Assembly (NCBI GenBank): GCA_963756605.1
Contig: CAVWOT010000021.1
Span: forward strand, 310,001-374,000
Reading direction: 5' to 3'
DNA from: Bog-159 sp963756605
GTDB taxonomy: Bacteria; Acidobacteriota; Terriglobia; Bryobacterales; Bryobacteraceae
Length of the DNA stretch: 64,000 bases
A program made the position numbers and the translations under genes. The notes beneath the pieces were generated by a model. It made no database searches, had not been told where the DNA came from, and was given only the letters and a program-made list of their open reading frames with translations. Below, in pieces: positions 34,530-44,214 of the stretch (its first letter is position 1; every line of letters begins with the position of its first letter).

Positions 34530-36329
34530 ATGATTCACGTCCATTTCAATAGCACTTTGGCCAATCATCTGTGGCAATCGACGGTGTTTGCAGGCATCGC
34601 GGGCTTGTTGGCCTACGCGTTGCGGCACAACTATGCCCGGATACGGCATTGGATCTGGCTGATCGCTTCCGTAAAATTTCTGATCCCGTTCGCGCTCCTG
34701 GTGGCTTTGGGCGGCCAATTCGGGTGGTTAACGGAAAGGCTTAATGGCCGCGTTGCTCCGCCTGAATTGCCGGCGGTAATGCAACAGTTGGGCCAGCCGT
34801 TTCCGGAGTCGCTGGTTCCCGCGGCGGTTACGGCGGCCTCGCTCGGCCGGCAGCACCCCAGCTTCTTGCCGGGGCTTCTCCTGGCTATCTGGGCGTGCGG
34901 TTTTGTGGTGGTGCTGTTTTCCTGGTGGCAACGCTGGCGGTCGGTCCGGGTGGCCGTGCGGGCGGCCTCTCGTCTGCCAATGCGTCTGAAAACCGGCATT
35001 CCAGTGCTGTCGTCGCCGGCCGCGCTGGAGCCGGGGGTTTTCGGTATCGTGCGCCCAGTGCTGCTGCTGCCGGAAGGCATCACCGACCACCTGGCGCCGG
35101 CGCACCTGGACGCGGTCCTGGCGCATGAACTGTGCCACGTCCGGCGGAGGGACAATCTGGCGGCGGCGGCCCACATGGTGGTGGAGGCAGTTTTCTGGTT
35201 TCATCCGCTGGTGTGGTGGATTGGTGCGCGCCTGCTAGAGGAGCGCGAGCGTGCTTGCGATGAAGAAGTGTTGCGCCTGGGCAACCAGCCGGAGATCTAT
35301 GCCGAGAGCATTTTAAAGACGTGCCAGTTCTACCTGGAGTCGCCGCTGGCCTGCATGTCCGGGATTGCGGGTTCGGATCTGAAGAAAAGAATTGTCCGAA
35401 TTATGAAACAGGGCGGCGCCCACCAACTCGGCTTCGGCCGAAAGCTGCTGCTGGCCACCGCTGGCATCGCGGCGCTCACCGTGCCCCTCGTGCTGGGGCT
35501 GATGAACGCGCCGCAAAGCCGGGCGCAATCGCCGGCGCCAGCCAATGCGCCCACTCCCGTATTCGATGTGGTGTCCATCAAACCGAACACCGGCGGCGGC
35601 GGACTGTTCAGGCTCAGAAGCGATCCTGGGCTACTCCAAGCGAACAACGTTACGCTGAAATTCCTGCTGCAAGTGGCGTACCGCGTGAAGGATCCCCAGA
35701 TCTCGGGAGCGCCGGGGTGGGCCGACTCCGAACATTACAATATCGAGGCGAAATCGGATGACGCCTCCACCGATGTGCTGCGGAAACTCAGCCGCGAGCA
35801 GCAGGAGGCGCAAGCCAGGTTCATGCTCCAGTCGATGCTTGCGAACCGGTGCAAGCTGGTGCTGCATCACGAAACCAAAGAGCTGCCCGTGTACGCGCTG
35901 GTGGTGGCCAAAAACGGCCCCAAGTTGCACGAATCGGCCGATACGCCGGACGACTCGGCTGCCGCACCACCGTCCACACCAAATGGACCACAACCCCAAC
36001 ATAGCTTCCGCATGAATGGGTCGGGGGATCTTACCGTACTCGCCCAGAGTATGGACATGTTTGCCGACCTGCTCGCGCGGCTCGCCGGACGGCCGATCAT
36101 AAACGAGACCGGGTTGAAGGGCAATTACGATTTCGCGCTGAAGTGGATGCCCGATGAGGGCCGAGGTCAGCTGGCTGGTGGGCCAGCGGATGCCGCTCCG
36201 CCTGGCGATACGTCCGGGCCGTCGATCTTTACGGCCTTGCAGGAACAACTGGGGCTGAAGCTGGAAGCGCGCAAGGGACCGGTGGACACTATCGTAATCG
36301 ATCATGTCGAGCGGCCTTCGGAAAATTGA
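34530..36329 (+). CDS. M56 (BlaR1-like) membrane metalloprotease fused to a TIGR03435 domain
   Basis: A 599-residue protein. The N-terminal 330 residues are an M56 domain: helices (NHLWQSTVFAGIAGLLAYAL, IWLIASVKFLIPFALLVAL, LLLAIWACGFVVVLFSWW), zinc motif HELCH near residue 199 with RRRDN after it, AVFWFHPLVWWI and ERERACDEEVL. A further helix (LLLATAGIAALTVPLVLGLM) leads to a periplasmic TIGR03435 domain (about 344-599) beginning FDVVSIKPNTGG and ending VDTIVIDHVERPSEN. In BlaR1 this C-terminal place holds the penicillin-binding sensor, so TIGR03435 may be the sensor here. Its ligand is unknown. It is followed 19 bp on by a free TIGR03435 gene. All M56 catalytic residues are present. Confidence 0.9.
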   Translation: MIHVHFNSTLANHLWQSTVFAGIAGLLAYALRHNYARIRHWIWLIASVKFLIPFALLVALGGQFGWLTERLNGRVAPPELPAVMQQLGQPFPESLVPAAVTAASLGRQHPSFLPGLLLAIWACGFVVVLFSWWQRWRSVRVAVRAASRLPMRLKTGIPVLSSPAALEPGVFGIVRPVLLLPEGITDHLAPAHLDAVLAHELCHVRRRDNLAAAAHMVVEAVFWFHPLVWWIGARLLEERERACDEEVLRLGNQPEIYAESILKTCQFYLESPLACMSGIAGSDLKKRIVRIMKQGGAHQLGFGRKLLLATAGIAALTVPLVLGLMNAPQSRAQSPAPANAPTPVFDVVSIKPNTGGGGLFRLRSDPGLLQANNVTLKFLLQVAYRVKDPQISGAPGWADSEHYNIEAKSDDASTDVLRKLSREQQEAQARFMLQSMLANRCKLVLHHETKELPVYALVVAKNGPKLHESADTPDDSAAAPPSTPNGPQPQHSFRMNGSGDLTVLAQSMDMFADLLARLAGRPIINETGLKGNYDFALKWMPDEGRGQLAGGPADAAPPGDTSGPSIFTALQEQLGLKLEARKGPVDTIVIDHVERPSEN

Positions 36330-36348
36330 GTAAGTGCAGGAGTGAAAA

Positions 36349-37281
36349 ATGACAAACACCACAAGACGGTCTCCTGGTGCGATGGCCGCGATCGCCGCAT
36401 CGATCCTGTTCGGATTTGGCGGCATGCCGCAAGGCCGGGGACAATCGCCGGCAGCCGCCAGCACACCGGCGCCCGCCTTTGAAGTGGTATCGATCAAGCC
36501 GAATCATGACAGCGATAGAAATGTCTTTATCCGCATGGATCCGGGCGGGAGGTTCGAGGCGCATAACATTACGGTGAAGTTTCTGCTCGAAGAGGCGTAT
36601 GGCATCAGAGATCCGCAGCTCTCCGAATCTCCTGGCTGGCTCGATTCCGAGCATTACAATATTGAAGCCAAACCGGATGACTCGGTCGACGAAAGCAAGC
36701 TGGGCCGCGACGAGCGCCAGGCGGTACTGAGAGGCATGCTGCAAGGAATGCTGGCGGATCGCTTCAAGCTGGTTGTGCACCACGAGACCAGGGAGCAATC
36801 GGAATATGCGCTGGTGGTGACGAAGAATGGTCCGAAGTTCCACGAGACCACGGCACCGGAGATCGATCCGAAGACCGGACCTCCCGGGCCGCCCGCACCG
36901 CCGACCCCCGGCGCGCCCGTGCCGAGAGGCGGCATCCGCATGATGGGGAGGGGCGACCTCACGTGCAGCGGCATCGGTCTTAAGCAATTCGCCGATGTGC
37001 TCGCGCGGCAAATCGGGCACGTGGTGGTGGACCAGACGGGACTGCAGGGCCTGTACGATTTCACGCTGAAGTGGACGCCGGATGAGGGTCAAGGCCAGAT
37101 GTTCCATGGTGCAGGCGGCGGTGCGGGCGGCCCTCCCGGAGACGCGCCGCCTCCTTCCGATGCGTCCGGTCCCACGATTTTCACGGCCTTGCAGGAACAG
37201 CTTGGGCTGAAGCTGGAATCGCAAAAGGGGCCGGTGGATACGATCGTCATCGACCACGTGGAGCGGCCCTCGGAAAACTGA
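36349..37281 (+). CDS. TIGR03435 family secreted protein
   Basis: A 310-residue protein with a leader (MAAIAASILFGFGGMPQGRG) and one TIGR03435 domain: FEVVSIKPNHDSDRNVFIRM, ITVKFLLEEAYGIRDPQLSE, PGWLDSEHYNIEAKPDD, LQGMLADRFKLVVHHETRE, YALVVTKNGPKFHE and the C-terminal VDTIVIDHVERPSEN. The final 15 residues are identical to those of the preceding M56 fusion, and the whole domain is collinear with it, so one copy arose from the other. A Pro-rich insertion (GPPGPPAPPTPGAPVP) is specific to this copy. TIGR03435 is nearly restricted to Solibacter-type Acidobacteria and has no known function. Confidence 0.88.
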   Translation: MTNTTRRSPGAMAAIAASILFGFGGMPQGRGQSPAAASTPAPAFEVVSIKPNHDSDRNVFIRMDPGGRFEAHNITVKFLLEEAYGIRDPQLSESPGWLDSEHYNIEAKPDDSVDESKLGRDERQAVLRGMLQGMLADRFKLVVHHETREQSEYALVVTKNGPKFHETTAPEIDPKTGPPGPPAPPTPGAPVPRGGIRMMGRGDLTCSGIGLKQFADVLARQIGHVVVDQTGLQGLYDFTLKWTPDEGQGQMFHGAGGGAGGPPGDAPPPSDASGPTIFTALQEQLGLKLESQKGPVDTIVIDHVERPSEN

Positions 37282-37371
37282 TGGCGGGGCGCCTGCGAAG
37301 TCCACGCTGGCCCGCGCGCGCACGTTATAACTGAGAAGCGGCACGTGGAGAGGAATCGCATTGAGAATTAG

Positions 37372-37413
37372 CCGAGCCGCGACCTACCGAGCCGCGACTT
37401 ACCGAGCCGCGAC
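37372..37413. repeat. Triplicated 15-bp repeat
   Basis: CCGAGCCGCGACYTA occurs at 37372-37386 and 37387-37401, with a third copy of 12 bp at 37402-37413, followed by GTGAGGGAGCGG. It lies in the gap before the next gene. The repetitive, non-coding look argues against starting that gene at the upstream TTG 37361. Confidence 0.7.
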
Positions 37414-37468
37414 CGTGAGGGAGCGGTCCCACGCACTAACTGGCCCGCAAAGGAGCGTGGGCGCCACA

Positions 37469-39007
37469 TTGCCTTCGAATAACTGCCTACGCGCCGTTTT
37501 GCGGCTGTTACTTAGGAGCGGATGCGCCGCGCTGATGGCCGCGATCGCTGCGGTCTCGCTGCACGCGGCCGTGATACGCGGCGTAGTGGTCGAGAACTTC
37601 ACCAGCCAGCCTCTCGCCCGCGCCCAAGTGGCTTTACAGCCGGTGGGGGGCACGCCGGGCGCACCGAAGTCGTTGCGCGCGGATTCCCACGGCATGTTTG
37701 TATTCGCTTCGCTTGCGACTGGTGCTTACATCGTCAGGGCCACGCGTAGCGGTTTCATGTCCGCCGAGTATGGGCAAAAGCGCTGGAACTCAGCCGGCAT
37801 GCCCGTGATGCTGGAAAAAGAAGAGGACTCCGTTTTCCTCGATATCCGGCTCTTTCGCTACAGCGCGATCAGCGGAACGTTGGTGGATGAGAACGATGAA
37901 GGCCTGCCTGGATATGAGGTGCTGGCTTACCGCAACTCCAAGCCGCCGGAGTTGATGGCGCACGCCACCAGTGACGAGCGTGGCATCTATCGCCTGCATG
38001 GCCTGACGCCCGGAACTTACGTCGTGCGCACGGCCGGCAATCAATCGAATGACGGATCGTTTCTGCCCACTTACTCCAAGGAGACAGACAAGCTGGACCA
38101 GGCGCGCGTGGTGGAGTTATACCCGGATCAGGAAGCCGATAACATGGATGTGCGCCCGCCGCCGGGGAGGTTGTACAGCCTCGCCGCCGATGTTGAAAGG
38201 ATTCCGCCTGGCCAGGATGCTTCGATCACGCTGGTGTCCGAAACGGGGCGCAAGACGGTTGCGGCTGAGAAGTACCGGTTCACACATCTCCCGCCTGGCG
38301 AATACGATGTGTTCGCGCGTTCGCCCGCCGACCCCGCTGAAGGGGAAAGCTTCCTGTGCGCTTACCAGCACGTTCTCCTGGGCGCGGATGCGGGCGCTTC
38401 CTTAATGCTGCGGTCTCCATCGGGAGTAAGTGTGGCCGGTGCACCCGCCAATGCGGCGGCGGAAATCCGCATCCGGCAGGCCGGACAGGCGGGCGCAGAA
38501 CCATCGTCTGTGCCCTTGCGGAACGGTGCGGCTACGATTCCGATTGGCCGCTGGGAAGTGATGTTACTGCCGCCTGACGGTTACTATGTCTCCGCTGTGT
38601 CGGGTTCGGTCTCCGCGGGGAACCGCTGGCGTCCAGACGGCTGGCAGGAAGTCACGTCGCCTCCTTCGGCCGGTTTTGGCGGAGTGCGCTTCACAGTTTC
38701 CGCCGGTCCCAGCGCCATCCATGGTGTGGTGAAAGGCTCGGACGGCCCGGTGTGGGGCGTGCCGGTTTACCTCGAAGCTTATAATCAAACGGCGGGTAGC
38801 CGCATCGCGGACTTGCGCACGGCGATCACCGACATGCATGGCCAATACCGTTTGGATGGACTGGCGCCGGGAGCTTACCGTATTCTCGGCACATTTGAGT
38901 ACTTATCGCCGGATGTAGAGGTTATGGGCGCCGCGGGCGCGCAACTAATGACGCTGGACGCGCACAGCGACGTGGCGCGCGATCTGGAACTGTACACCAT
39001 CAGATGA
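37469..39007 (+). CDS. Exported protein with three carboxypeptidase regulatory-like domains
   Basis: About 512 residues. The TTG at 37469, with AGGAG 13 bases upstream, gives a signal peptide (LRAVLRLLLRSGCAALMAA...). An ATG at 37535 is an alternative, while the TTG at 37361 would translate a tandem repeat. Three beta-sandwich domains are visible: GVVVENFTSQPLARAQVALQ, GTLVDENDEGLPGYEVLAY with YRLHGLTPGTYVVRT, and GVVKGSDGPVWGVPVYLEA with YRLDGLAPGAYRILGT. Such domains act as rigid adaptor or binding modules at the cell surface. There is no catalytic carboxypeptidase domain. Its stop overlaps the start of the next gene (ATGA), so the two form an operon. Confidence 0.8.
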   Translation: MPSNNCLRAVLRLLLRSGCAALMAAIAAVSLHAAVIRGVVVENFTSQPLARAQVALQPVGGTPGAPKSLRADSHGMFVFASLATGAYIVRATRSGFMSAEYGQKRWNSAGMPVMLEKEEDSVFLDIRLFRYSAISGTLVDENDEGLPGYEVLAYRNSKPPELMAHATSDERGIYRLHGLTPGTYVVRTAGNQSNDGSFLPTYSKETDKLDQARVVELYPDQEADNMDVRPPPGRLYSLAADVERIPPGQDASITLVSETGRKTVAAEKYRFTHLPPGEYDVFARSPADPAEGESFLCAYQHVLLGADAGASLMLRSPSGVSVAGAPANAAAEIRIRQAGQAGAEPSSVPLRNGAATIPIGRWEVMLLPPDGYYVSAVSGSVSAGNRWRPDGWQEVTSPPSAGFGGVRFTVSAGPSAIHGVVKGSDGPVWGVPVYLEAYNQTAGSRIADLRTAITDMHGQYRLDGLAPGAYRILGTFEYLSPDVEVMGAAGAQLMTLDAHSDVARDLELYTIR

Positions 39008-42000
39008 AGCGGACGGGGTACAGCGCGGTGATGGCGTGGATCGCAGTCTCTACACTGGCGGCTGCGGAGTACCGTGGACAAGTCACGTTCGGTGGACTAC
39101 CGGTTCCCGGCGCTATGGTGACGGCTACTCGCGGTGACAAAAATGCGACGGCCATAACCGACCTACAGGGCGTATACTCTTTCCCCGATTTGACCGACGG
39201 CCAGTGGACGATAGACATCCGCATGCTTGGCTTCGCGGCCGTGAACCAGGGCGTTACGGTCGGGCCGAACACACCGGCCGGAAAGTGGGAGTTGAAGCTT
39301 CTGCCGCTCAATCAGATCAAAGCGGAAATGCAAGCCGCCCCGCCGCCCGCCCCAGCCCCGGCTGCGGCGGCGGAACAAACAGCGCCGCCCAAACCGGCGC
39401 CTGCACGAGAACCATTGGATGACGATCTCAGCCAGCGCGCCGCGGATGGTTTCCTCATCAATGGCAGCTCGCAGAACGGCGCGGCTTCTCCGTTCGCGCA
39501 ACTCGCCGCCTTCGGTAATAATCGCAACGGCGCGCGAGGGCTGTACAATGGCGGCATTGGTATCATCCTCGATAACTCCGCATTGGATGCCCGGCCGTTC
39601 TCGCTAACTGGGCAGGACACCCCCAAGCCGACTTACACCCGCCTGACGGGCGTCGCGTTCCTGGGTGGCCCGCTGCGCATCCCGCATCTGTTCCAGCGTC
39701 CCCCATATTTCTTTGTGGCGTATCAGTGGACGCGCAACAACAGCGCCAGCGCGGTGCCCGGGCTTATGCCAACCGCGGCGCAGCGCAACGGAATATTTTC
39801 GAGTCCGATTCTCGACCCAGTCACCGGAGCCCCGTTCCCGAACAACCTAATTCCGCAGAGCCGCGTCAGCCCGCAGGCGCAAGCCTTGCTGAATTTCTAC
39901 CCGCTTCCTGACTTGGCGGGCAATGCGGGTTATAACTATCAAATCCCCATTGTCAGCCCTACGCATCAGGATGCCTTGCAATCGCGCTTCAATAAGTCGC
40001 TGGGGAACAAGAATGAAATCTACGGCCGATTCGCGTTTCAGAGTATGCGCACGGACAATCGCAATCTGTTTGGATTTCTGGATACGACCGATCTGCTCGG
40101 CATGAACACCAGCGCGAACTGGTCGCATCGGATTAATCAGACCTGGTTCCTGAACTTGGGGGTGCAGTTCAGCCGCCTGGCTACGCATGTGACACCTTTC
40201 TTTGAAAATAGCGAAAACGTTTCCGGCGAGGCAGGCATTTCGGGCAACGATCAGGCGCCTATGAACTGGGGTCCGCCGAGTCTCACATTTGCGAGCGGCA
40301 TCGCGGGTCTGTCAGACGCGCAAAGCTCCTTCGACCGCAATCAGACCAGCGGCTTCTCCGATTTTGTCCGATGGTATCGCGGCGGTCACAATGTCACCGC
40401 CGGAAGCGATTTCCGCCGCCAGGAGTTCAATTATCTGGGCCAGCAAAATCCCCGCGGCAGCTTCACGTTTACGGGCGCCGCCGCTGGTTCCGATTTTGCC
40501 GATTTTCTGCTGGGCATCCCGGATACCAGCGCGATTGCATTCGGCAATGCCGATAAATATTTCCGGCAGTCTGTGTACGATGCGTTTCTCAATGACGATT
40601 GGCGGATCAATCCGGAACTTACTCTGAACGCCGGCGCGCGCTGGGAATACGGCGCTCCCATTACCGAGTTGTACGGCCGGCTGGTAAATCTGGACGTTGC
40701 GCCGGGCTTTGCGGCAGTGGCGCCGGCGGTGGCCGCCAATCCTACGGGCGCGCTCACCGGCGAACGATATCCCAGCTCGCTGGTGAATCCGTATAAGCGG
40801 GGGATCGAGCCGCGCGTGGGCATTGCGTGGCGTCCGTTATCCGGGTCGTCCATGGTGATTCGCGCTGGTTATGGCATCTACGATGACACCTCGGTCTATC
40901 AGACCATCGCGGTACAAATGGCGCAACAACCGCCGCTGTCTAAGACCTTGAGCGTGCAAAATAGCGCAGCCGATCCGCTCACGCTGGCCAATGGCTTCAT
41001 CGCATTGCCGGGAGTCACGGCTAACACCTTTGGCGTCGATCCCGGCTTTCGCCCCGGTTATGCGCAGAACTGGCAGGTGTCCATGCAGCGCGACTTACCC
41101 GCGTCCTTGCAGATGACCGCCACTTATCTTGGCATCAAAGGCACTGATGGACCGCAGGAGTTTCTGCCGAATACTTATCCGGTTGGAGCGGTGAATCCCT
41201 GCCCGGCTTGTCCCACCGGATTTGGTTATCTCACATCGCATGGCAACTCCACGCGCCAAGCTGCACAAATACAGATGCGGCGTAGATTACATAATGGCTT
41301 CACCGGAACCTTGCAGTACACTTACTCGAAGTCTATCGACGATGATGCCGCATTGGGAGGACAGGGCGCCAGTGCCACCGGCCAGAATATGCCAAACGCC
41401 GCATCTTCCGGAGGATCGACCTCCGGCGGAACCGGTCCCGCAACCCTCGCCATCGCGCAAAACTGGCTGGACGTACATGCCGAGCGCGGGTTGTCTACTT
41501 TCGATCAGCGCCACGTAGTCAGTCTGAACCTGCAATATACAACCGGCATGGGGATGGGCGACGGCACACTTCTGACCGGATGGAAGGGAGCGCTCTTCAA
41601 GGAGTGGAACTTCGCCACCCAAGTCAACGCCGCGAGCGGCCCGCCGGAGAGCCCCATCTATCTGGAGGCTGTGCCCGGCACCGGAGTCACAGGCGTCATA
41701 CGGCCGGATTACACGGGCGCGCCGCTCTACGCGGCTCCGGCCGGCTTTTATCTGAATCCCGCGGCGTACGTCGCGCCTTTGCCCGGCCAATGGGGAAATG
41801 CCGGCCGCGATACCATTGCCGGTCCGGCGCAATTTTCTTTGAGCGCTTCGCTAGGCCGGACTTTCCGGGTCAGCGACCGGCTGAATCTGGACCTGCGCGT
41901 CGATTCGACCAATGCGTTAAACCATGTCGCATTTACTAGCTGGAACACCATCGTGAACAGCACTCAATTCGGACTGGCGGCCGCGGCCAACGCGATGCGC

Positions 42001-42033
42001 AGTATGCAGACTACGCTCCGCCTGAGGTTCTGA
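39004..42033 (+). CDS. TonB-dependent-receptor-like outer-membrane protein with shortened plug region
   Basis: A 1009-residue protein: signal peptide (MKRTGYSAVMAWIAVSTLAA), one carboxypeptidase-regulatory-like domain (YRGQVTFGGLPVPGAMVTAT, about 22-100), then a Pro/Ala-rich linker (about 110-140) instead of the usual plug with its LPLNGRSF motif. A short segment (ADGFLINGSSQNGA) leads to the barrel, which ends MQTTLRLRF. The barrel matches the other receptors in this window (SDFADFLLGIPDTSA, WRINPELTLNAGARWEYG). The first gene of this unit overlaps it by 4 bp and the VWFA gene follows 3 bp after its stop. The reduced plug makes it an atypical member; transport or surface display are both possible. 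Confidence 0.85.
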   Translation: MKRTGYSAVMAWIAVSTLAAAEYRGQVTFGGLPVPGAMVTATRGDKNATAITDLQGVYSFPDLTDGQWTIDIRMLGFAAVNQGVTVGPNTPAGKWELKLLPLNQIKAEMQAAPPPAPAPAAAAEQTAPPKPAPAREPLDDDLSQRAADGFLINGSSQNGAASPFAQLAAFGNNRNGARGLYNGGIGIILDNSALDARPFSLTGQDTPKPTYTRLTGVAFLGGPLRIPHLFQRPPYFFVAYQWTRNNSASAVPGLMPTAAQRNGIFSSPILDPVTGAPFPNNLIPQSRVSPQAQALLNFYPLPDLAGNAGYNYQIPIVSPTHQDALQSRFNKSLGNKNEIYGRFAFQSMRTDNRNLFGFLDTTDLLGMNTSANWSHRINQTWFLNLGVQFSRLATHVTPFFENSENVSGEAGISGNDQAPMNWGPPSLTFASGIAGLSDAQSSFDRNQTSGFSDFVRWYRGGHNVTAGSDFRRQEFNYLGQQNPRGSFTFTGAAAGSDFADFLLGIPDTSAIAFGNADKYFRQSVYDAFLNDDWRINPELTLNAGARWEYGAPITELYGRLVNLDVAPGFAAVAPAVAANPTGALTGERYPSSLVNPYKRGIEPRVGIAWRPLSGSSMVIRAGYGIYDDTSVYQTIAVQMAQQPPLSKTLSVQNSAADPLTLANGFIALPGVTANTFGVDPGFRPGYAQNWQVSMQRDLPASLQMTATYLGIKGTDGPQEFLPNTYPVGAVNPCPACPTGFGYLTSHGNSTRQAAQIQMRRRLHNGFTGTLQYTYSKSIDDDAALGGQGASATGQNMPNAASSGGSTSGGTGPATLAIAQNWLDVHAERGLSTFDQRHVVSLNLQYTTGMGMGDGTLLTGWKGALFKEWNFATQVNAASGPPESPIYLEAVPGTGVTGVIRPDYTGAPLYAAPAGFYLNPAAYVAPLPGQWGNAGRDTIAGPAQFSLSASLGRTFRVSDRLNLDLRVDSTNALNHVAFTSWNTIVNSTQFGLAAAANAMRSMQTTLRLRF

Positions 42034-42036
42034 GAA

Positions 42037-44133
42037 ATGCGCCCCGCCGTCGCTATTGCCCTACTCGCTGCTGCTGCCGTTTGTGCGCAACAGACCGGCC
42101 AGAATGCGCCGGCCGGAAACGGAACCGTTACATTCACTACCGCCACGCAGTTAGTCGTCGAAGCCGTGGTAGTGATCGACAAGAAAGGCAATCCGATTGA
42201 GGGACTAACCGCTAAAGACTTCACCATTACAGAGGACGGCGCACCGCAGGAGATTCGCTTCTTTGAGCATCAGACTCTGCCGCTAAATCCCGGGTCGGCA
42301 CCCGCCAATTCCGGGACGGAAAATATCCACATTTATGACAAGCTGGGCCGTACCCAGATTGCGGGCGAGACGGCCGGCAACACCCGATACAAAGACCGTC
42401 GGCTGCTGGCCCTCTATTTCGATATGACTGCCATGCCGCCGGGAGACCAGTTGCGCGCGTTGGGCGCGGCGGAGCGATTCATCCGTACGCAAATGACGCC
42501 CGCCGATCTGTTGGCTATCTTGCGCTACACGGGTGGCGCCGTCGATGTTCTGCAGGATTTCACGGCCGATCGCGACCGGCTACTTAGCATCCTGCAGACC
42601 ATGGTTGTGGGGGAAGGGCAGGGCTTGGATTCTTCCACCGACGACGCCAGCAGCCCGGATACGGGTGCGGCTTTCGGCCAGGACGATAGCGAATTCAACA
42701 TATTCAATACCGACCGGCAGTTATCCGCCCTGCAGACGGCGGCCAATATGTTAGCGCGGCTCAGTGAGAAGAAGTCGCTGATTTACTTCGCCAGCGGTCT
42801 GCGCCTGAACGGCCTGAATAATCAGGCCCAGTTGCATGCTACGATTAACTCCGCCATACGCGCGGGTGTCTCGTTCTGGCCGATTGATGCGCGCGGTCTG
42901 GTGGCGCAGGCGCCCCTGGGCGATGCCACCATGGGGTCGCCGGGCAACACCGGTATGTATTCCGGCGCGGCAGCCCTGGCTGTAACTTCCAATCTGCAGC
43001 AATCTCAAGATACTCTCTACGCGCTGGCCTCCGACACAGGCGGCAAGGCTCTGCTCGATTATAATGACCTGGCTAAGGGCATCCTGCAGGCGGAGCAGGC
43101 GGTTTCGAGCTATTACATTCTGGGATACTACACGACGAATACCGCGCAGGACGGCAAGTTCCGCCGCATCAAGATATCGCTGAACGGGAACGTAGCAGCC
43201 AACCTGGATTATCGCCAGGGTTACTTTGCCGGCAAACAGTTCAGTAAGTTTACCGCGGCCGATAAAGAGCGGCAGCTCGAAGATGCGCTGATGCTGCCGG
43301 ACCCGATCACTGAACTTACCATCGCCATGGAGGTGGATTACTTCCAGTTGAACCGAGCCGAATACTTTGTGCCGATCGTGGTGAAGATTCCGGGGCGGGA
43401 ATTGGCTCTGGCCAAGAAGGGCGGCGCCGAACGCACCCTGATCGACTTCATCGGCGAAATTAAAGACAACTACGGCACCACCATTACCAACGTGCGCGAC
43501 AAGGTGGATATCAGGCTGAGCGACGCCACGGCTCTCGAACTGGCTAATCGGCCGATTGAGTATGACGCGGGGTTCACACTGCTCCCCGGGAAATACACGA
43601 TCAAGTTCCTGGCGCGCGATTCGGAGACGGGCCGCATCGGGACTTATCAAACTGCATTTGTCATTCCCAACCTGAATAAAGAAGAAAAGCGCATCCCCAT
43701 CAGTTCCGTGGTACTCAGCAGCCAGCGCGTAGACCTTAAGGATGCCCTGTACAATGCCGTCAAGAGCAAGGACCGGGCCGAGACGGCCAATCCTCTGGTG
43801 CGCGATGGCCAGAAGCTGATCCCCAGCGTGACGCGGGTTTTCCGCAAGGGCCGCGAGATGTACGTTTATCTGCAGGCGTACGAGCAGGGCGTAGCCACCG
43901 CTGAGCCGCTGGTCGCGTTTGTGAGCCTTTACGCCGGACAGAAGAAGGTTTTCGAGACACCGCCGGTTGAAGTGCGTAGCGCCTCGAACGACCGTTTGAA
44001 AACCACGCCGATCCAGTTCAGTATCGCGCTCGCCGGCCTCACGCCGGGCCGGTATGATTGCCAGGTCACCGTACTCGATCCAACCGGGCAGAAAGCGGCG
44101 TTTTGGCAGGCGCCCATCGCGCTGGCGCCGTAG
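42037..44133 (+). CDS. VWFA-related acidobacterial protein (TIGR03436)
   Basis: A 698-residue secreted protein. Signal peptide (MRPAVAIALLAAAAVCA), then the TIGR03436 hallmark VVEAVVVIDKKGNPIEGLTA followed by DFTITEDGAPQEIRFFEHQ (about residues 37-85), and a von Willebrand A-like domain (about 120-370) starting LLALYFDMTAMPPGDQL. The metal-site motif is DMTAM rather than DxSxS, so it is degenerate. The C-terminal 320 residues form beta-rich repeats (DFIGEIKDNYGTTITNVRDK; LPGKYTIKFLARDSETGR; LTPGRYDCQVTVLDPTGQ). It is the last gene of a three-gene unit with a receptor-like protein. Adhesion or protein scaffolding at the envelope is plausible but not shown. Confidence 0.87.
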   Translation: MRPAVAIALLAAAAVCAQQTGQNAPAGNGTVTFTTATQLVVEAVVVIDKKGNPIEGLTAKDFTITEDGAPQEIRFFEHQTLPLNPGSAPANSGTENIHIYDKLGRTQIAGETAGNTRYKDRRLLALYFDMTAMPPGDQLRALGAAERFIRTQMTPADLLAILRYTGGAVDVLQDFTADRDRLLSILQTMVVGEGQGLDSSTDDASSPDTGAAFGQDDSEFNIFNTDRQLSALQTAANMLARLSEKKSLIYFASGLRLNGLNNQAQLHATINSAIRAGVSFWPIDARGLVAQAPLGDATMGSPGNTGMYSGAAALAVTSNLQQSQDTLYALASDTGGKALLDYNDLAKGILQAEQAVSSYYILGYYTTNTAQDGKFRRIKISLNGNVAANLDYRQGYFAGKQFSKFTAADKERQLEDALMLPDPITELTIAMEVDYFQLNRAEYFVPIVVKIPGRELALAKKGGAERTLIDFIGEIKDNYGTTITNVRDKVDIRLSDATALELANRPIEYDAGFTLLPGKYTIKFLARDSETGRIGTYQTAFVIPNLNKEEKRIPISSVVLSSQRVDLKDALYNAVKSKDRAETANPLVRDGQKLIPSVTRVFRKGREMYVYLQAYEQGVATAEPLVAFVSLYAGQKKVFETPPVEVRSASNDRLKTTPIQFSIALAGLTPGRYDCQVTVLDPTGQKAAFWQAPIALAP

Positions 44134-44214
44134 CGCGCCTGAAGTCATACTACACTGTGAGTTGTGACGCGCGGGCCCCGCGCGCAGACAAAGTGTGGGC
44201 CGGAAGGCGCTGCT

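Noticed and set aside
42751..44148. 465-codon minus-strand frame opposite the VWFA gene
   Set aside because: Antisense shadow; composition and lack of ribosome site argue against it.
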